Source of the DNA: Chitinophaga costaii
GTDB taxonomy: Bacteria; Bacteroidota; Bacteroidia; Chitinophagales; Chitinophagaceae
Assembly: GCF_900094705.1 (NCBI RefSeq)
Contig: NZ_FMAR01000011.1
Coordinates: 100,039 to 164,038 of the forward strand
Direction: 5' to 3'
DNA length: 64,000 nt
Position numbers and translations under genes: made by a program. Under the pieces are notes generated by a model, which was not told where the DNA came from, made no database searches, and saw nothing but the letters and a program-made list of their open reading frames with translations. Of this stretch, positions 38,301-46,086 are shown in pieces (positions within the stretch are counted from its first letter, which is position 1; the number at the start of each line of letters is the position of its first letter).

Positions 38301-39072
38301 TAAGCAACCGGTCGTTTACCCATACTTTGAAGGTTCCAGCGCCCCCCAGGCATAAAAATCCATCGGTATCCTTTTCCGATTTTACGAAAGACTGGGAATA
38401 GCCTATGGCCGCACTAACGGGAAATGCCATCTCTAAAATCACCCATCCCTGGGGAGCAGCCGGTGTAAACCAGTCTATGGGCGTATTGTTCAGGGAAATA
38501 AAACCCTTCCCGGTGTGGGGTTCATGGATAGGTCCATAATCTTTGTCGAAACCACTGCCGGAAATATTATCGAACGGGCCTACGTGCGACCAATGCTCAA
38601 TGGCCCCCATGGCGGCAAAATGTGCCGCCATTTGCCCCGCCTGGTTGCTACACGCCAGGTGATGGCTATAAGCGTATTCACCAGCGGCACGCAGGGAGCC
38701 ATCCAGGCTGCTGTCGCTTATCATGCGGTGCAGGTTATCCAGTTCGTACCCGCTTTTACGCTTGTACTCGCCCAGCACCGCATCGGTAAACCATAATGCG
38801 TAAAAGTAAGGATCGGGTTTCCGGAAAGTGGCAACAGGATTATGCAGCTTTACAGCCAGATCTTCCATGTATCCTTCATAGCTTTCCAGCAGCATCCAGG
38901 TGGCCAGGGCATTGTCGTGCGTAGCAGGTACTCTCATAGCATTGGCCAGGTAAATACGGGCGTGGGGAATATCATTTTTGTGAATGCATTCCCAGGCTTT
39001 TTCATAATCTCCGGCCCGCAGGGATAGGGTAGACAGGAGCGCCAGGACAAATAAGGTTGTTCCAAATTTCAT
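35317..39072 (-). CDS. DUF3857 / transglutaminase-like TPR protein, exported
   Basis: A 1251-aa exported protein. Signal peptide about 1-20 (LSTLSLRAGDYEKAW). Residues about 340-650 are TPR-like helical repeats. A DUF3857 beta domain (about 660-860) precedes a transglutaminase-like core whose triad is intact: C937 in RLGDCKDLS, H979 in FNHCIV and D997 in LELTDN. The C-terminal 200 residues are a beta-rich DUF3858-like tail. Family role is unknown, but a transglutaminase or cysteine-protease-type activity in the periplasm is plausible. ATG at 39072 is chosen because the signal peptide starts there; one four codons upstream is possible. Confidence 0.88.
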   Translation of the reverse strand: MKFGTTLFVLALLSTLSLRAGDYEKAWECIHKNDIPHARIYLANAMRVPATHDNALATWMLLESYEGYMEDLAVKLHNPVATFRKPDPYFYALWFTDAVLGEYKRKSGYELDNLHRMISDSSLDGSLRAAGEYAYSHHLACSNQAGQMAAHFAAMGAIEHWSHVGPFDNISGSGFDKDYGPIHEPHTGKGFISLNNTPIDWFTPAAPQGWVILEMAFPVSAAIGYSQSFVKSEKDTDGFLCLGGAGTFKVWVNDRLLIVEQDENLTELDEYNVPVHLHAGYNRILVQTGFTSRTSVPNFIVRLTDARHHVLPGLTDTSGAQLYLPDTLRTLPAEIPHFAVAYFQAQLQKNPNDITSALLLSKTYIRNRQYDKAKAVLHPFYIKYPQDVVILSQYINCLGESKDKTEMLELIERLKALDPQNYWVLLEESNRLTEESQFPEALDTLLHAERLMGEREVTLEKKVILLSKMQQVDSLIATVRHGYEKMPGSSVALSMMFVLERDVQKNRAAALKLLEDYNENQQSNFDVQKSLVDEYEAQSMEDKAMAVLRNIVCKSPDEKGSYDLLINHFYRLQQYDSALHYLQIQRGLSPYNYDICGSIADCYVQKKEIAKAIEYYQQALAIYPGQYEYRRHLRELQGKPDIFKYFPAIDYVKTIADAYKQPLDSAEPFITLFDQDNVVLYGQGASERINSCAMLLQNKAGIDGWKEVTIPYNEVYQLLNILKAEVVKRSGARIPADVNDNTIVFEKLEPGDAIYYTYKVSNYPIGRLGKEFWDRYYFCSPFPTRREQYNLLVADSMDIQYKVLNDDTFKPVTSQHENFKLYSWTANNLAPIHNQPFMPSLSDIGTVLHVSTIRSWDVIEQWYSDLTRLQSREDYDLNQAFADIFPEGLKGLDDLTKARRIYAYIEAHIAYSSVPFRQSAYVPQRASKTLATRLGDCKDLSTLFLAFARKAGLAANLVLVSTRDNGQRLMELPSVAFNHCIVRVTLGGENYYLELTDNLLPFNVMPSQVYGAQILNIPFQPAAHASLEVVNMKHLQPSFVHMHTTMTVHGNDLEITQRQYCGGIRAEVLRSVYSDKNRDDCKEQLYYTLHNGFKNAVEIDSFDFANLNNLADTVGENVHFKVLNEVLSVGGINMLHPVFRDQVATANIFTGEDRQYPFLYWNYENTDEYSDEVEIHLENGKVFDQVPADMQALYKNMQYSITYRRTATDVLLITRTFHTNSRVEIPVADFAGLKTFFQQIMREEQKYISFK

Positions 39073-39182
39073 GAGGTAGGGCATTAAAACATGTATAGGG
39101 ATACAAATTACATATAAAAAATAATAATGTATAAAATGTCGGAAAATAAAAAAATGCTAGCACTGGGGCAGAAAAGGGATTT

Positions 39183-40940
39183 TTATATTTTATCGGCCAC
39201 CTTCTTAAACTGCATGCTGTGTAATTTGAAGTAAAAGCCTTCTTTTTTGAGCAGTTCCTCATGGGTGCCCATTTCTTTAATCTCGCCTTTATCTAACACA
39301 ATGATCTTGTCTGCCTTGCTGATGGTAGACAGGCGGTGTGCAATAACAATGGCGGTGCGGTCGGAGATAAGCTTGTCGATGGCATGCTGGATCAGCATTT
39401 CCGACTCTGTATCTACCGAGGAGGTAGCCTCGTCGAGGATAAGGATGGCGGGGTTATATAGCAAAGCCCGTACAAAAGAAATAAGCTGGCGCTGCCCGAG
39501 CGACAAAGTACTGCCCCGCTCCATCACCGCGTAATCGAAGCCACCCGGCAGTTGGGTAATGAATTCATGCATGCCAATGAGCCGGGCTGCATTTTCTACC
39601 ATTTCCCGGGTAATGGCGGGATTGCGTAGGGTAATATTTTCGTAAATGGAACCGGCGAACAAAAACACATCTTGCAACACCACGCCAATGCGGCTGCGCA
39701 CTTCAGAAAGTTTGTAATCCCGGATATTTTTACCATCCAGTAAAATATGCCCTTGCTGTACATCGTAGAGCCGGTTCAGAATACTGATCATGGTGGTTTT
39801 GCCCGAACCGGTATGTCCTACAATGGCTACCGTGTCGCCGGGTTTCACCTCAAAACTAATGTTTTTTAACACATAGTCATCTGCCTTATAGGCAAAGGAT
39901 ACATGCTCAAAGGTAATGGCACCCTGTAAGTTTTGGGCGGTAAGTGTGCCGGTATCGGGCAGGTATTCATCACTATCCAGCACTTTAAACACGCGTTCAC
40001 AGGCCACCATGCCCATTTGCAGGGTATTAAACTTATCAGCCAGCACCCGCAGCGGGCGGAAAAGCATGTTCAGGTACATGATAAAAGCAATCATTACGCC
40101 CTGGGTTACCTGGTAGTTCAGCACCTGGTTAGCCCCATACCATACCATAAGGCCCAGAGAACTGGCCAGTATAATTTCTACCACCGGAAAAAACACGGAA
40201 TAGGCGAAAATGGCGTCGATATTGGCGGTACGATGCTCCCGGTTAATTTTTTTAAACTTCACCGACTCCCGTTTTTCGCCGGAAAAGGCCTGCACTACCA
40301 CCATACCGGTAATGTGTTCCTGCACAAAGGCATTGAGCGCCGCCACCGCATTGCGCACCTGGTAAAAAGATTTGTTTACGCTTTCCTTGAAGATATAGGT
40401 AGCCAGTATGAGCAGCGGGAAGGGAGAAAGGCTTATCAAAGTAAGCCGCCAATCCTGGACCAACATTACCGCCAGGATGGCCACGATCATAAGTACATCA
40501 GCAATGATGGAGATCAGGCCTTCAGAAAAAATATCGTTGATCGCTTCTATGTCGTTAATGGTGCGGGTGGTAAGGGTGCCTATAGGTGTTTTGTCGAAGA
40601 AGGCTAGGTTCAGGTGGCTGATCTTTTTATACACAGTAACCCGCAGGTCCTTTATCACGCTTTGTCCCAGCCAGTTGGTGAGGTAGGAGAACAGGAAGCG
40701 CACCACCGTTTCCAGCAGCAGCAACCCTACTTGTATGATACTCACCGTAATGAGGGCCTGTATCCATTGGTTGGCAATATATTTATCTACCGTAAGCTGG
40801 ATAAGGTAGGGACGCACTGGCGATAGGATGGCCAGCAACACCGTCATGGTAATAGACCCGTAAAACGAGCGCTTATAAGGACGGGCAAAGGAGAACAACC
40901 GCCGCAGTAATCTAACATCAAATACTTTCTTATTCGCCAT
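39183..40940 (-). CDS. ABC exporter, MsbA/multidrug-like half transporter
   Basis: A 585-aa fusion of a six-helix transmembrane domain (about 20-320) and an ATPase domain. Walker A is GHTGSGKT, the ABC signature is LSLGQRQ, Walker B is ILILDEATSS and the H-loop is IVIAHRLST, so it should be an active homodimer. Class: lipid-A/multidrug exporter-like; the substrate is not inferable. Likely its own transcript, 98 bases upstream of the DUF3857 gene. Confidence 0.93.
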   Translation of the reverse strand: MANKKVFDVRLLRRLFSFARPYKRSFYGSITMTVLLAILSPVRPYLIQLTVDKYIANQWIQALITVSIIQVGLLLLETVVRFLFSYLTNWLGQSVIKDLRVTVYKKISHLNLAFFDKTPIGTLTTRTINDIEAINDIFSEGLISIIADVLMIVAILAVMLVQDWRLTLISLSPFPLLILATYIFKESVNKSFYQVRNAVAALNAFVQEHITGMVVVQAFSGEKRESVKFKKINREHRTANIDAIFAYSVFFPVVEIILASSLGLMVWYGANQVLNYQVTQGVMIAFIMYLNMLFRPLRVLADKFNTLQMGMVACERVFKVLDSDEYLPDTGTLTAQNLQGAITFEHVSFAYKADDYVLKNISFEVKPGDTVAIVGHTGSGKTTMISILNRLYDVQQGHILLDGKNIRDYKLSEVRSRIGVVLQDVFLFAGSIYENITLRNPAITREMVENAARLIGMHEFITQLPGGFDYAVMERGSTLSLGQRQLISFVRALLYNPAILILDEATSSVDTESEMLIQHAIDKLISDRTAIVIAHRLSTISKADKIIVLDKGEIKEMGTHEELLKKEGFYFKLHSMQFKKVADKI

Positions 40941-41046
40941 AATTTGCTAAACAGGTTGTAATGCGTGGGGGGCTGTGAACCGTAGTCCGCCGTGTTGTGT
41001 CCTACTTCCCTGCTGGCCGCATGAAACACACTTTGCAAAAATACAA

Positions 41047-41075
41047 AATCCCCGGCGCGCACAGCGCCGGGGATT
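41047..41075 (-). terminator. Intrinsic terminator after the 731-aa secreted protein gene
   Basis: AATCCCCGGCGC (41047-41058) pairs with GCGCCGGGGATT (41064-41075), a GC-rich 12-bp stem with a 5-base loop, followed by a short T-tract on the minus strand. Confidence 0.75.
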
Positions 41076-41094
41076 ATATATTACTAAGAGTAAG

Positions 41095-43290
41095 TTATTT
41101 GTCTTCTTTCATGATCTGCTTATAGGCCTTGATAAAGATAGCGCCCAGGTTTTTATGCGGCGGCACATAATCGTTAAAAAGATCGCGGCTGGCTACATCG
41201 CCGGCAAAACGTTTGGAAAGGCCGGCCCACATGTTTACCCAGTCTATGCGTTTGCCCTGGCGCACCTCTTCTTCCAGGCTGCGCAGAATGGGCTCATTCA
41301 CGCGACGGGTACCCACCTGTTTAGAAGAAATAATATGGGCTTCAGGTGCTTTGGCCAGCACCAGTGCCAGGTTATGGTAGCCGCCGCAGGAACCCAGTAC
41401 CACGATCTTGGCAGAGCTTTGCAGGTTATCCAGGGTGGTGTTCACATGGAAGCTATGGCCACGGTGAATGAAGATGGTGGGGTGAATATCGTTTTCATCC
41501 AGGTAATCACTCAATTTGCGGATAGCTTCCTTATCGCCCGGCTCGTCTATGGGCAAGTTGGCGTAAATAGTTACCGGCTGGCCTTTGGTAGACGTGATCG
41601 TGGCCCAGTTAGCATTCTTCACAATCTTCCAGTCGCCCGCAGGAAAGTTGGTCATAAAACTGGCGTAAGATTCCTGGCCATCTTTATCCCCGTAAAAAAA
41701 TACCTGCTCGTATACCCGGCCACTGTCGCTTTGCAGGGTATTAAAGTTTACGTAGTTAATGGGGGGCAACTGGAATTTGCTGGCCATGTCCGATGCCTTG
41801 GAAGAATCGCTGCCTACACCGGTTTCTGTTTCAAACAAGCTACTCAGCAGGGAGTAGATCACCATACCGCGTTTATCATTTTTGCTACTTACAAAGGCGT
41901 AGTTTTTTTGCACTTCGCTGCGTAAAAAATCCAGCAGTTTTGGATCGCGGATGCTGCCAAAAGAATTAGCCACATCCACGGCATCTTCCAGATCTTCTGT
42001 TTTTTCCAGGCTGCTCACAAATTTCTTCATGAGGTAATTGGCGTTTTCCGGTGCCATGGATTTCAGGAAATTGTCCAGTGTATTAAAGCCTGCGGCCATT
42101 GCCAGGAATTTCTTAAAGCGGTCAAAACCCACCAGCATCAGCAGGCTGTCGCCACGGCTGGGTTTCATGCGCAACATCATTTGGTCGTACAGGCCGGCAT
42201 TGTTATGATTAGTATAACTGGAAGTATACAATTCTTCTTCGCCGTTTACGATCAGGTAATAAAGTTCTTCCGGCGTAAAGTCTTTGATGATCCGGAATCT
42301 TACAGGGGCCTGCTCTTCGTGCAGGTCATCTACTTCCCGAATATATTTGAGCGATTTGGCCTGGAGATTTTCCTGCATGGCTTTGAGGCCAATAGGATTT
42401 TCCCCGGCCAGCTTGCGTTTTTGCAGTTTAATGGTAGCCTTAACCATTTGCTTGTAATAACTATCGTCGTTGGCCACAATGGGCTCTAGTTGGGCCACCG
42501 TGGTGCTACCATCCAGCAGTTCGTCGATGAAGGGCAGTATGCGGGTACTCTGCTCGCTGCGTCCTATCTGCACAATCTGCTGTACTATGGGATCTAAATT
42601 TTTGCGGATAGCGGCAGCCGTAGGCGTGTAGGAGGTGGCATAGGTTAATACCTGGTTGGGGTATTTACGAGCCACGGCAGCTACCACACTATCTGTTACC
42701 GGGTATTCCAGGTATTGCGGCACATCGGTCATGATCGTTTCCAGGTGGTTGAAAGCATATTTACCAAAAAGCACGCCTTTTGCCTCCTTATACCCCACGT
42801 TGTCTGTAAAAGGCCTTAATACGATGTTGGCAGTTTCATAAGAAAGTCCGTCCAGCAGCGGCGCTACACTCTGGCCTTTCATGTCAGCCTGCATCATCTG
42901 CTGGAATACACGGATCATGTCCGGCGCATCGGCAGCTTCTATTTTATGGTAAGAACGGTTTACATTGTATAGGTGCAATACCTGGTTAATGGCGGTGAGA
43001 TACTTCATTTTCAGCCGGTGGTCCAGGGAAGAATCCAACTCTATCTGCTGCTGCATCTGGTCTATTTGCTTGAAAATGGCATTGGTTACCTGGAGATTAA
43101 TGGTTTCGTCCTCTCCCACGTTTACATGGTTGTCCTGCTTGCCATCGAACTTGTCTGCGGCCACTTGTTCTTTATCAATGCTCTCATGAATACCTACGCG
43201 GCCTATGGGTATAGCAGGTTGGGCATTCTGGGCAAATAACCAGCTACCGGGAACGGCAGCCAGTAAAACGAACATAAAAAATTTTTTCAT
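41095..43290 (-). CDS. Exported protein with C-terminal His/Cys dyad (candidate clan CD peptidase-like)
   Basis: A 731-aa protein with a Sec signal peptide (about 1-20, ending SWLFAQ). The first 500 residues are helical with no domain I recognise. From about residue 520 the sequence turns to alternating beta-strands: TIFIHRGHSF (H609, H612, H615) and KIVVLGSCGGYHN (C635), strand-His-Gly-His then strand-Cys, 23-26 residues apart. This is the order seen in caspase/gingipain/CHAT (clan CD) enzymes, though the spacing is short for that clan. A 90-residue extension follows. Function not known; the gene is monocistronic, with a TACCTTTG -7 box at 43327-43320 30 bases before the ATG. Confidence 0.7.
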   Translation of the reverse strand: MKKFFMFVLLAAVPGSWLFAQNAQPAIPIGRVGIHESIDKEQVAADKFDGKQDNHVNVGEDETINLQVTNAIFKQIDQMQQQIELDSSLDHRLKMKYLTAINQVLHLYNVNRSYHKIEAADAPDMIRVFQQMMQADMKGQSVAPLLDGLSYETANIVLRPFTDNVGYKEAKGVLFGKYAFNHLETIMTDVPQYLEYPVTDSVVAAVARKYPNQVLTYATSYTPTAAAIRKNLDPIVQQIVQIGRSEQSTRILPFIDELLDGSTTVAQLEPIVANDDSYYKQMVKATIKLQKRKLAGENPIGLKAMQENLQAKSLKYIREVDDLHEEQAPVRFRIIKDFTPEELYYLIVNGEEELYTSSYTNHNNAGLYDQMMLRMKPSRGDSLLMLVGFDRFKKFLAMAAGFNTLDNFLKSMAPENANYLMKKFVSSLEKTEDLEDAVDVANSFGSIRDPKLLDFLRSEVQKNYAFVSSKNDKRGMVIYSLLSSLFETETGVGSDSSKASDMASKFQLPPINYVNFNTLQSDSGRVYEQVFFYGDKDGQESYASFMTNFPAGDWKIVKNANWATITSTKGQPVTIYANLPIDEPGDKEAIRKLSDYLDENDIHPTIFIHRGHSFHVNTTLDNLQSSAKIVVLGSCGGYHNLALVLAKAPEAHIISSKQVGTRRVNEPILRSLEEEVRQGKRIDWVNMWAGLSKRFAGDVASRDLFNDYVPPHKNLGAIFIKAYKQIMKEDK

Positions 43291-43690
43291 GAATACTTCA
43301 GTTGTACGGTAATACTATGCAAAGGTAGTACCAAATTGGCAATTATCCTGTATGCTCCTGTTTGCTATCAACCATTGAAGGTGTAATACAGTTGCTTTCA
43401 TATTATAAAAAATGACCTTTACGAGAATATCCTACGCCAGCCTTGCTGGGTGGTTTTCAGTAACTTTACCGCAGGCGCATATGCGAATGAAGCATGGCGT
43501 AAAGGCGATAAGAACATGGAGGTCATTGCCACCTATTGCTTTTTTTTAAAATACCTGTAACGATCATGGCATCTTTTGCTGCACCTGGCCTATCGTTTCC
43601 CGCAGGCGCTTCGTTAACAATTTCATAATGCAAACTTCATATGAAGTGGGATTAATTTTGCAGCGTCTTTTCAACTCAATGTTAACAGTT
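43291..43690. other. 400-base divergent intergenic region
   Basis: Holds opposing -7 boxes: TACCTTTG (minus strand, 43327-43320) for the secreted-protein gene and TAATTTTG (plus strand, 43653-43660) for the response regulator. No tRNA, hairpin or additional ORF is convincing in the remaining 300 bases. Confidence 0.5.
43653..43660 (+). promoter_or_regulatory. -7 box before the PhoB-like regulator gene
   Basis: TAATTTTG, 30 bases before the ATG at 43691 and downstream of a possible ATG at 43628. It therefore argues against the upstream start. Confidence 0.45.
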
Positions 43691-44374
43691 ATGATCGATC
43701 AAGCGGTTGCAGGAAAAATTTTAGTGGTGGATGACGAATTGGATATCCTGGAAATAATCAGCTACAACCTGAAGAGCGCCGGTTATGACACCGTAACGGC
43801 AAAAGATGGTCTGGAGGCCATCCAGAAGGCCAAAATATTTCGTCCCGATCTGATTATGCTGGACATTATGATGCCCAATAAAAACGGGATAGATACCTGC
43901 CGGGACCTGCGCAAGCTGCCGGAATTTAAGGAAACGATGATCCTTTTCCTGACAGCACTCAATGATGAAAAATCTGAAATCGACGGACTGAACATGGGGG
44001 CCGATGACTATATTGCCAAACCCATTAAGCCTAAATTGCTGGTAAGCCGCATCAATGCCCTGTTTCGCCGCCTGAACAAGCCGGAAGATATGCAGGTACA
44101 CCTGGGCGACCTGGTGATAGACCGGGAAAGATTTTCAGTGAATTACAAAGGAGCCGGGATAGTGCTGGCCAAAAAGGAATTTGAATTGCTGCAACTGCTG
44201 GCCTCCAAACCAGGCCGGGTGTTCCTGCGCAACGAAATACTGAACCAGGTATGGGGCACGGAAGTAATTGTTGGCGACCGCACCATAGATGTGCATATCC
44301 GTAAAATACGCCAGAAGCTGGGTGTAGATTTGATCACCACGGTGAAAGGGGTAGGTTATAAATTTGATATTTAA
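43691..44374 (+). CDS. PhoB-like response regulator
   Basis: A 227-aa regulator paired with the histidine kinase that follows. Receiver acidic pair D14-D15, phosphoacceptor D58 in LIMLDIMMP, Lys in YIAKPIKP; the winged-helix output domain ends VGYKFDI. Starts at 43679 and 43628 are in frame, but 43628 precedes the -7 box, so 43691 (MIDQAVAGK) or 43679 is favoured. The kinase gene begins 169 bases downstream. Similarity is to phosphate-type regulators, but the signal is unproven. Confidence 0.9.
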   Translation: MIDQAVAGKILVVDDELDILEIISYNLKSAGYDTVTAKDGLEAIQKAKIFRPDLIMLDIMMPNKNGIDTCRDLRKLPEFKETMILFLTALNDEKSEIDGLNMGADDYIAKPIKPKLLVSRINALFRRLNKPEDMQVHLGDLVIDRERFSVNYKGAGIVLAKKEFELLQLLASKPGRVFLRNEILNQVWGTEVIVGDRTIDVHIRKIRQKLGVDLITTVKGVGYKFDI

Positions 44375-44543
44375 AGGACCTGGAAAAAAAGCATCCCGCT
44401 TTGCCGCAGGTGCGGTTAAGTAAAGGCTTAAATCCTGCTCCCCAGGCAGCTTTCCCTGGCCTTAGAAACCCGGCTATGGCTTGCAGGAAAACAGAAAAAT
44501 TAAATTAATTTTCCACTATTAATCAATTTACTCGCTTAGGAGT

Positions 44544-45593
44544 ATGTTCAGTGCTAAAAACCTTTCCCCGCAAAAGCTCGCGGGCTTTACTGCATTAATT
44601 CTTGCCGCTATCCTTGCCCTGTTCTGTTTAATTGCCGACGGTCGCTGGCCAGTGGTGGGCATTGCTTTTGGCCTTACCTTCCTGGTATCTTATTTTTTGT
44701 ATTTATACACCCTGCAAAATTTTATATACCGGAAAGTAAAACTTATCTACAAATTCATTTATCAAACCAAGGCTACCAAACGGGAAGACTTCTTCCATAA
44801 AAACATACTGCCCCTTAAAACCATCGACGAGGTGAGCGAGGATGTGGAAAAATGGGCCCAGCAAAAGAAAGAAGAATTGGAAGTACTGCGAAAAAACGAA
44901 GCATTTCGTAAGGAGTTCTTACTAAATCTTTCACATGAGTTAAAAACACCCATCTTTGCGGTGCAGGGATATATCCATACTTTATTAGACGGCGCGCTGG
45001 AAGATCCCCAGGTGAACCGTATGTTCCTAAAAAATGCTACCAAGAATATAGACCGCCTCTGCCGCTTGCTGGACGACCTGGACGAAATTTCCAAACTAGA
45101 AAGCGGCGAAATGACGATCAACCCGGAAACCTTTGTGATACAGGATCTTACCCGCGACGTGTTTGACACGCTTTCGCTGAAGGCCGGTACTAAAGACATA
45201 AAGTTTAGCATTAAAAAAGGTTGTGAAGCCCCCTTGCATGTGCTGGCAGATAAGGAAAAAATACGCCAGGTACTCATTAACCTGGTGGATAATTCTATAA
45301 AATACGGCAAGGCCTCCGGCCATACGGTGGCCAGTTTTTACAACATGGACGGGAAGCGGGTACTGGTAGAAATATCCGACGACGGCATTGGCATGATGGA
45401 AGACCATTTGCCCCGCGTATTTGAACGCTTCTACCGCACCGATAAGGCCCGCAGCCGCGACATTGGCGGCACCGGACTGGGACTGGCCATTGTAAAACAT
45501 ATTATGGAAGCGCACCACCAAACCATTAATGTGCGCAGCAAACCAGATATCGGTTCTACGTTCGGGTTTACACTGGATTCGGGCAAAGAGTAA
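44544..45593 (+). CDS. Sensor histidine kinase (PhoR-like, short input)
   Basis: A 349-aa membrane kinase with two helices (about 12-32 and 36-58) and almost no periplasmic loop, then a coiled signal linker. The phosphorylated His is H131 in NLSHELKTP. The ATPase has the N box INLVDNSIKYG, G1 DDGIGM, F box RVFERFYR and G2 GGTGLGLAIVKH. With only a three-residue periplasmic loop it probably senses membrane or cytoplasmic signals or a partner protein. Partner of the regulator at 43691. Confidence 0.94.
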   Translation: MFSAKNLSPQKLAGFTALILAAILALFCLIADGRWPVVGIAFGLTFLVSYFLYLYTLQNFIYRKVKLIYKFIYQTKATKREDFFHKNILPLKTIDEVSEDVEKWAQQKKEELEVLRKNEAFRKEFLLNLSHELKTPIFAVQGYIHTLLDGALEDPQVNRMFLKNATKNIDRLCRLLDDLDEISKLESGEMTINPETFVIQDLTRDVFDTLSLKAGTKDIKFSIKKGCEAPLHVLADKEKIRQVLINLVDNSIKYGKASGHTVASFYNMDGKRVLVEISDDGIGMMEDHLPRVFERFYRTDKARSRDIGGTGLGLAIVKHIMEAHHQTINVRSKPDIGSTFGFTLDSGKE

Positions 45594-45608
45594 AATAATA
45601 GTGCATAA

Positions 45609-45650
45609 AAAAAAGAGCGCTGCCATAGACTATGCCAGCGCTCTTTTTTA
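45609..45650. terminator. Bidirectional intrinsic terminator after the histidine kinase
   Basis: AAAAAAGAGCGCTG pairs with CAGCGCTCTTTTTT and extends through a nearly complementary centre, flanked by A/T tracts, between two convergent genes. Confidence 0.88.
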
Positions 45651-45663
45651 TGCCTTTTCGCTC

Positions 45664-46017
45664 TTACTTGATGCCTGCTTTATATTTAGGCAATACCAGT
45701 TTTCTCACAATGGTATGGGCCACTAAGGATAGTACAGCCACGACTACCAAAATGAGCAACTGCTTTAACGGGGTGTTAAAAATGCCCAAGGTATCATCGC
45801 CACGAGCATTCAGTACGGCGGCCACATACACAATAATGCCACAGATCCACAACGTATAGTGCGACCAGGCATAGCGCCGCTTGTTATACGCTGTTTTTCC
45901 AAATGAAGTAAATAAAAGGGCAACGTGTGCAATGAAAAACAACAGGGCAAGCACTAATAGGATTGTTAACATAAGGAATTGGTTTGGTGAGGGAAGTTGT
46001 GCTAAGAAGGTTTTCAC
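45664..46017 (-). CDS. Hypothetical three-helix membrane protein
   Basis: A 117-aa protein with three hydrophobic segments (about 14-36, 52-71 and 88-105). The polar loop between helices 1 and 2 is basic (GKTAYNKRRYAWSHY) and that between 2 and 3 contains DDTLG. No family is recognised. The ATG at 45972 (MLTILLVLAL) would shorten it by 15 residues and is a real alternative. It sits between two terminators, so it should be expressed alone. Confidence 0.65.
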   Translation of the reverse strand: MKTFLAQLPSPNQFLMLTILLVLALLFFIAHVALLFTSFGKTAYNKRRYAWSHYTLWICGIIVYVAAVLNARGDDTLGIFNTPLKQLLILVVVAVLSLVAHTIVRKLVLPKYKAGIK

Positions 46018-46029
46018 TATAAATATAGG

Positions 46030-46075
46030 GCATAAAAAAGAAAGCCGGATGCGGATCCGGCTTTCTTTTTTATGC
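46030..46075. terminator. Perfect 21-bp bidirectional terminator after the MBOAT gene
   Basis: The arms at 46030-46050 and 46055-46075 are perfect inverted repeats (GCAT...GGAT), 21 bp with a 4-base loop, with A and T tracts inside the outer arms. It ends the MBOAT operon and also shields the small membrane protein gene. Confidence 0.9.
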
Positions 46076-46086
46076 AGGGCTGCTTA

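Noticed and set aside
40975..41925. 316-aa ORF on the plus strand
   Set aside because: Runs through a terminator and antisense to the 731-aa secreted protein; the latter has a signal peptide and coding pattern.
43628..43690. Upstream start of the PhoB-like regulator (43628)
   Set aside because: It precedes the -7 box at 43653-43660 and adds 21 residues not typical of the family.
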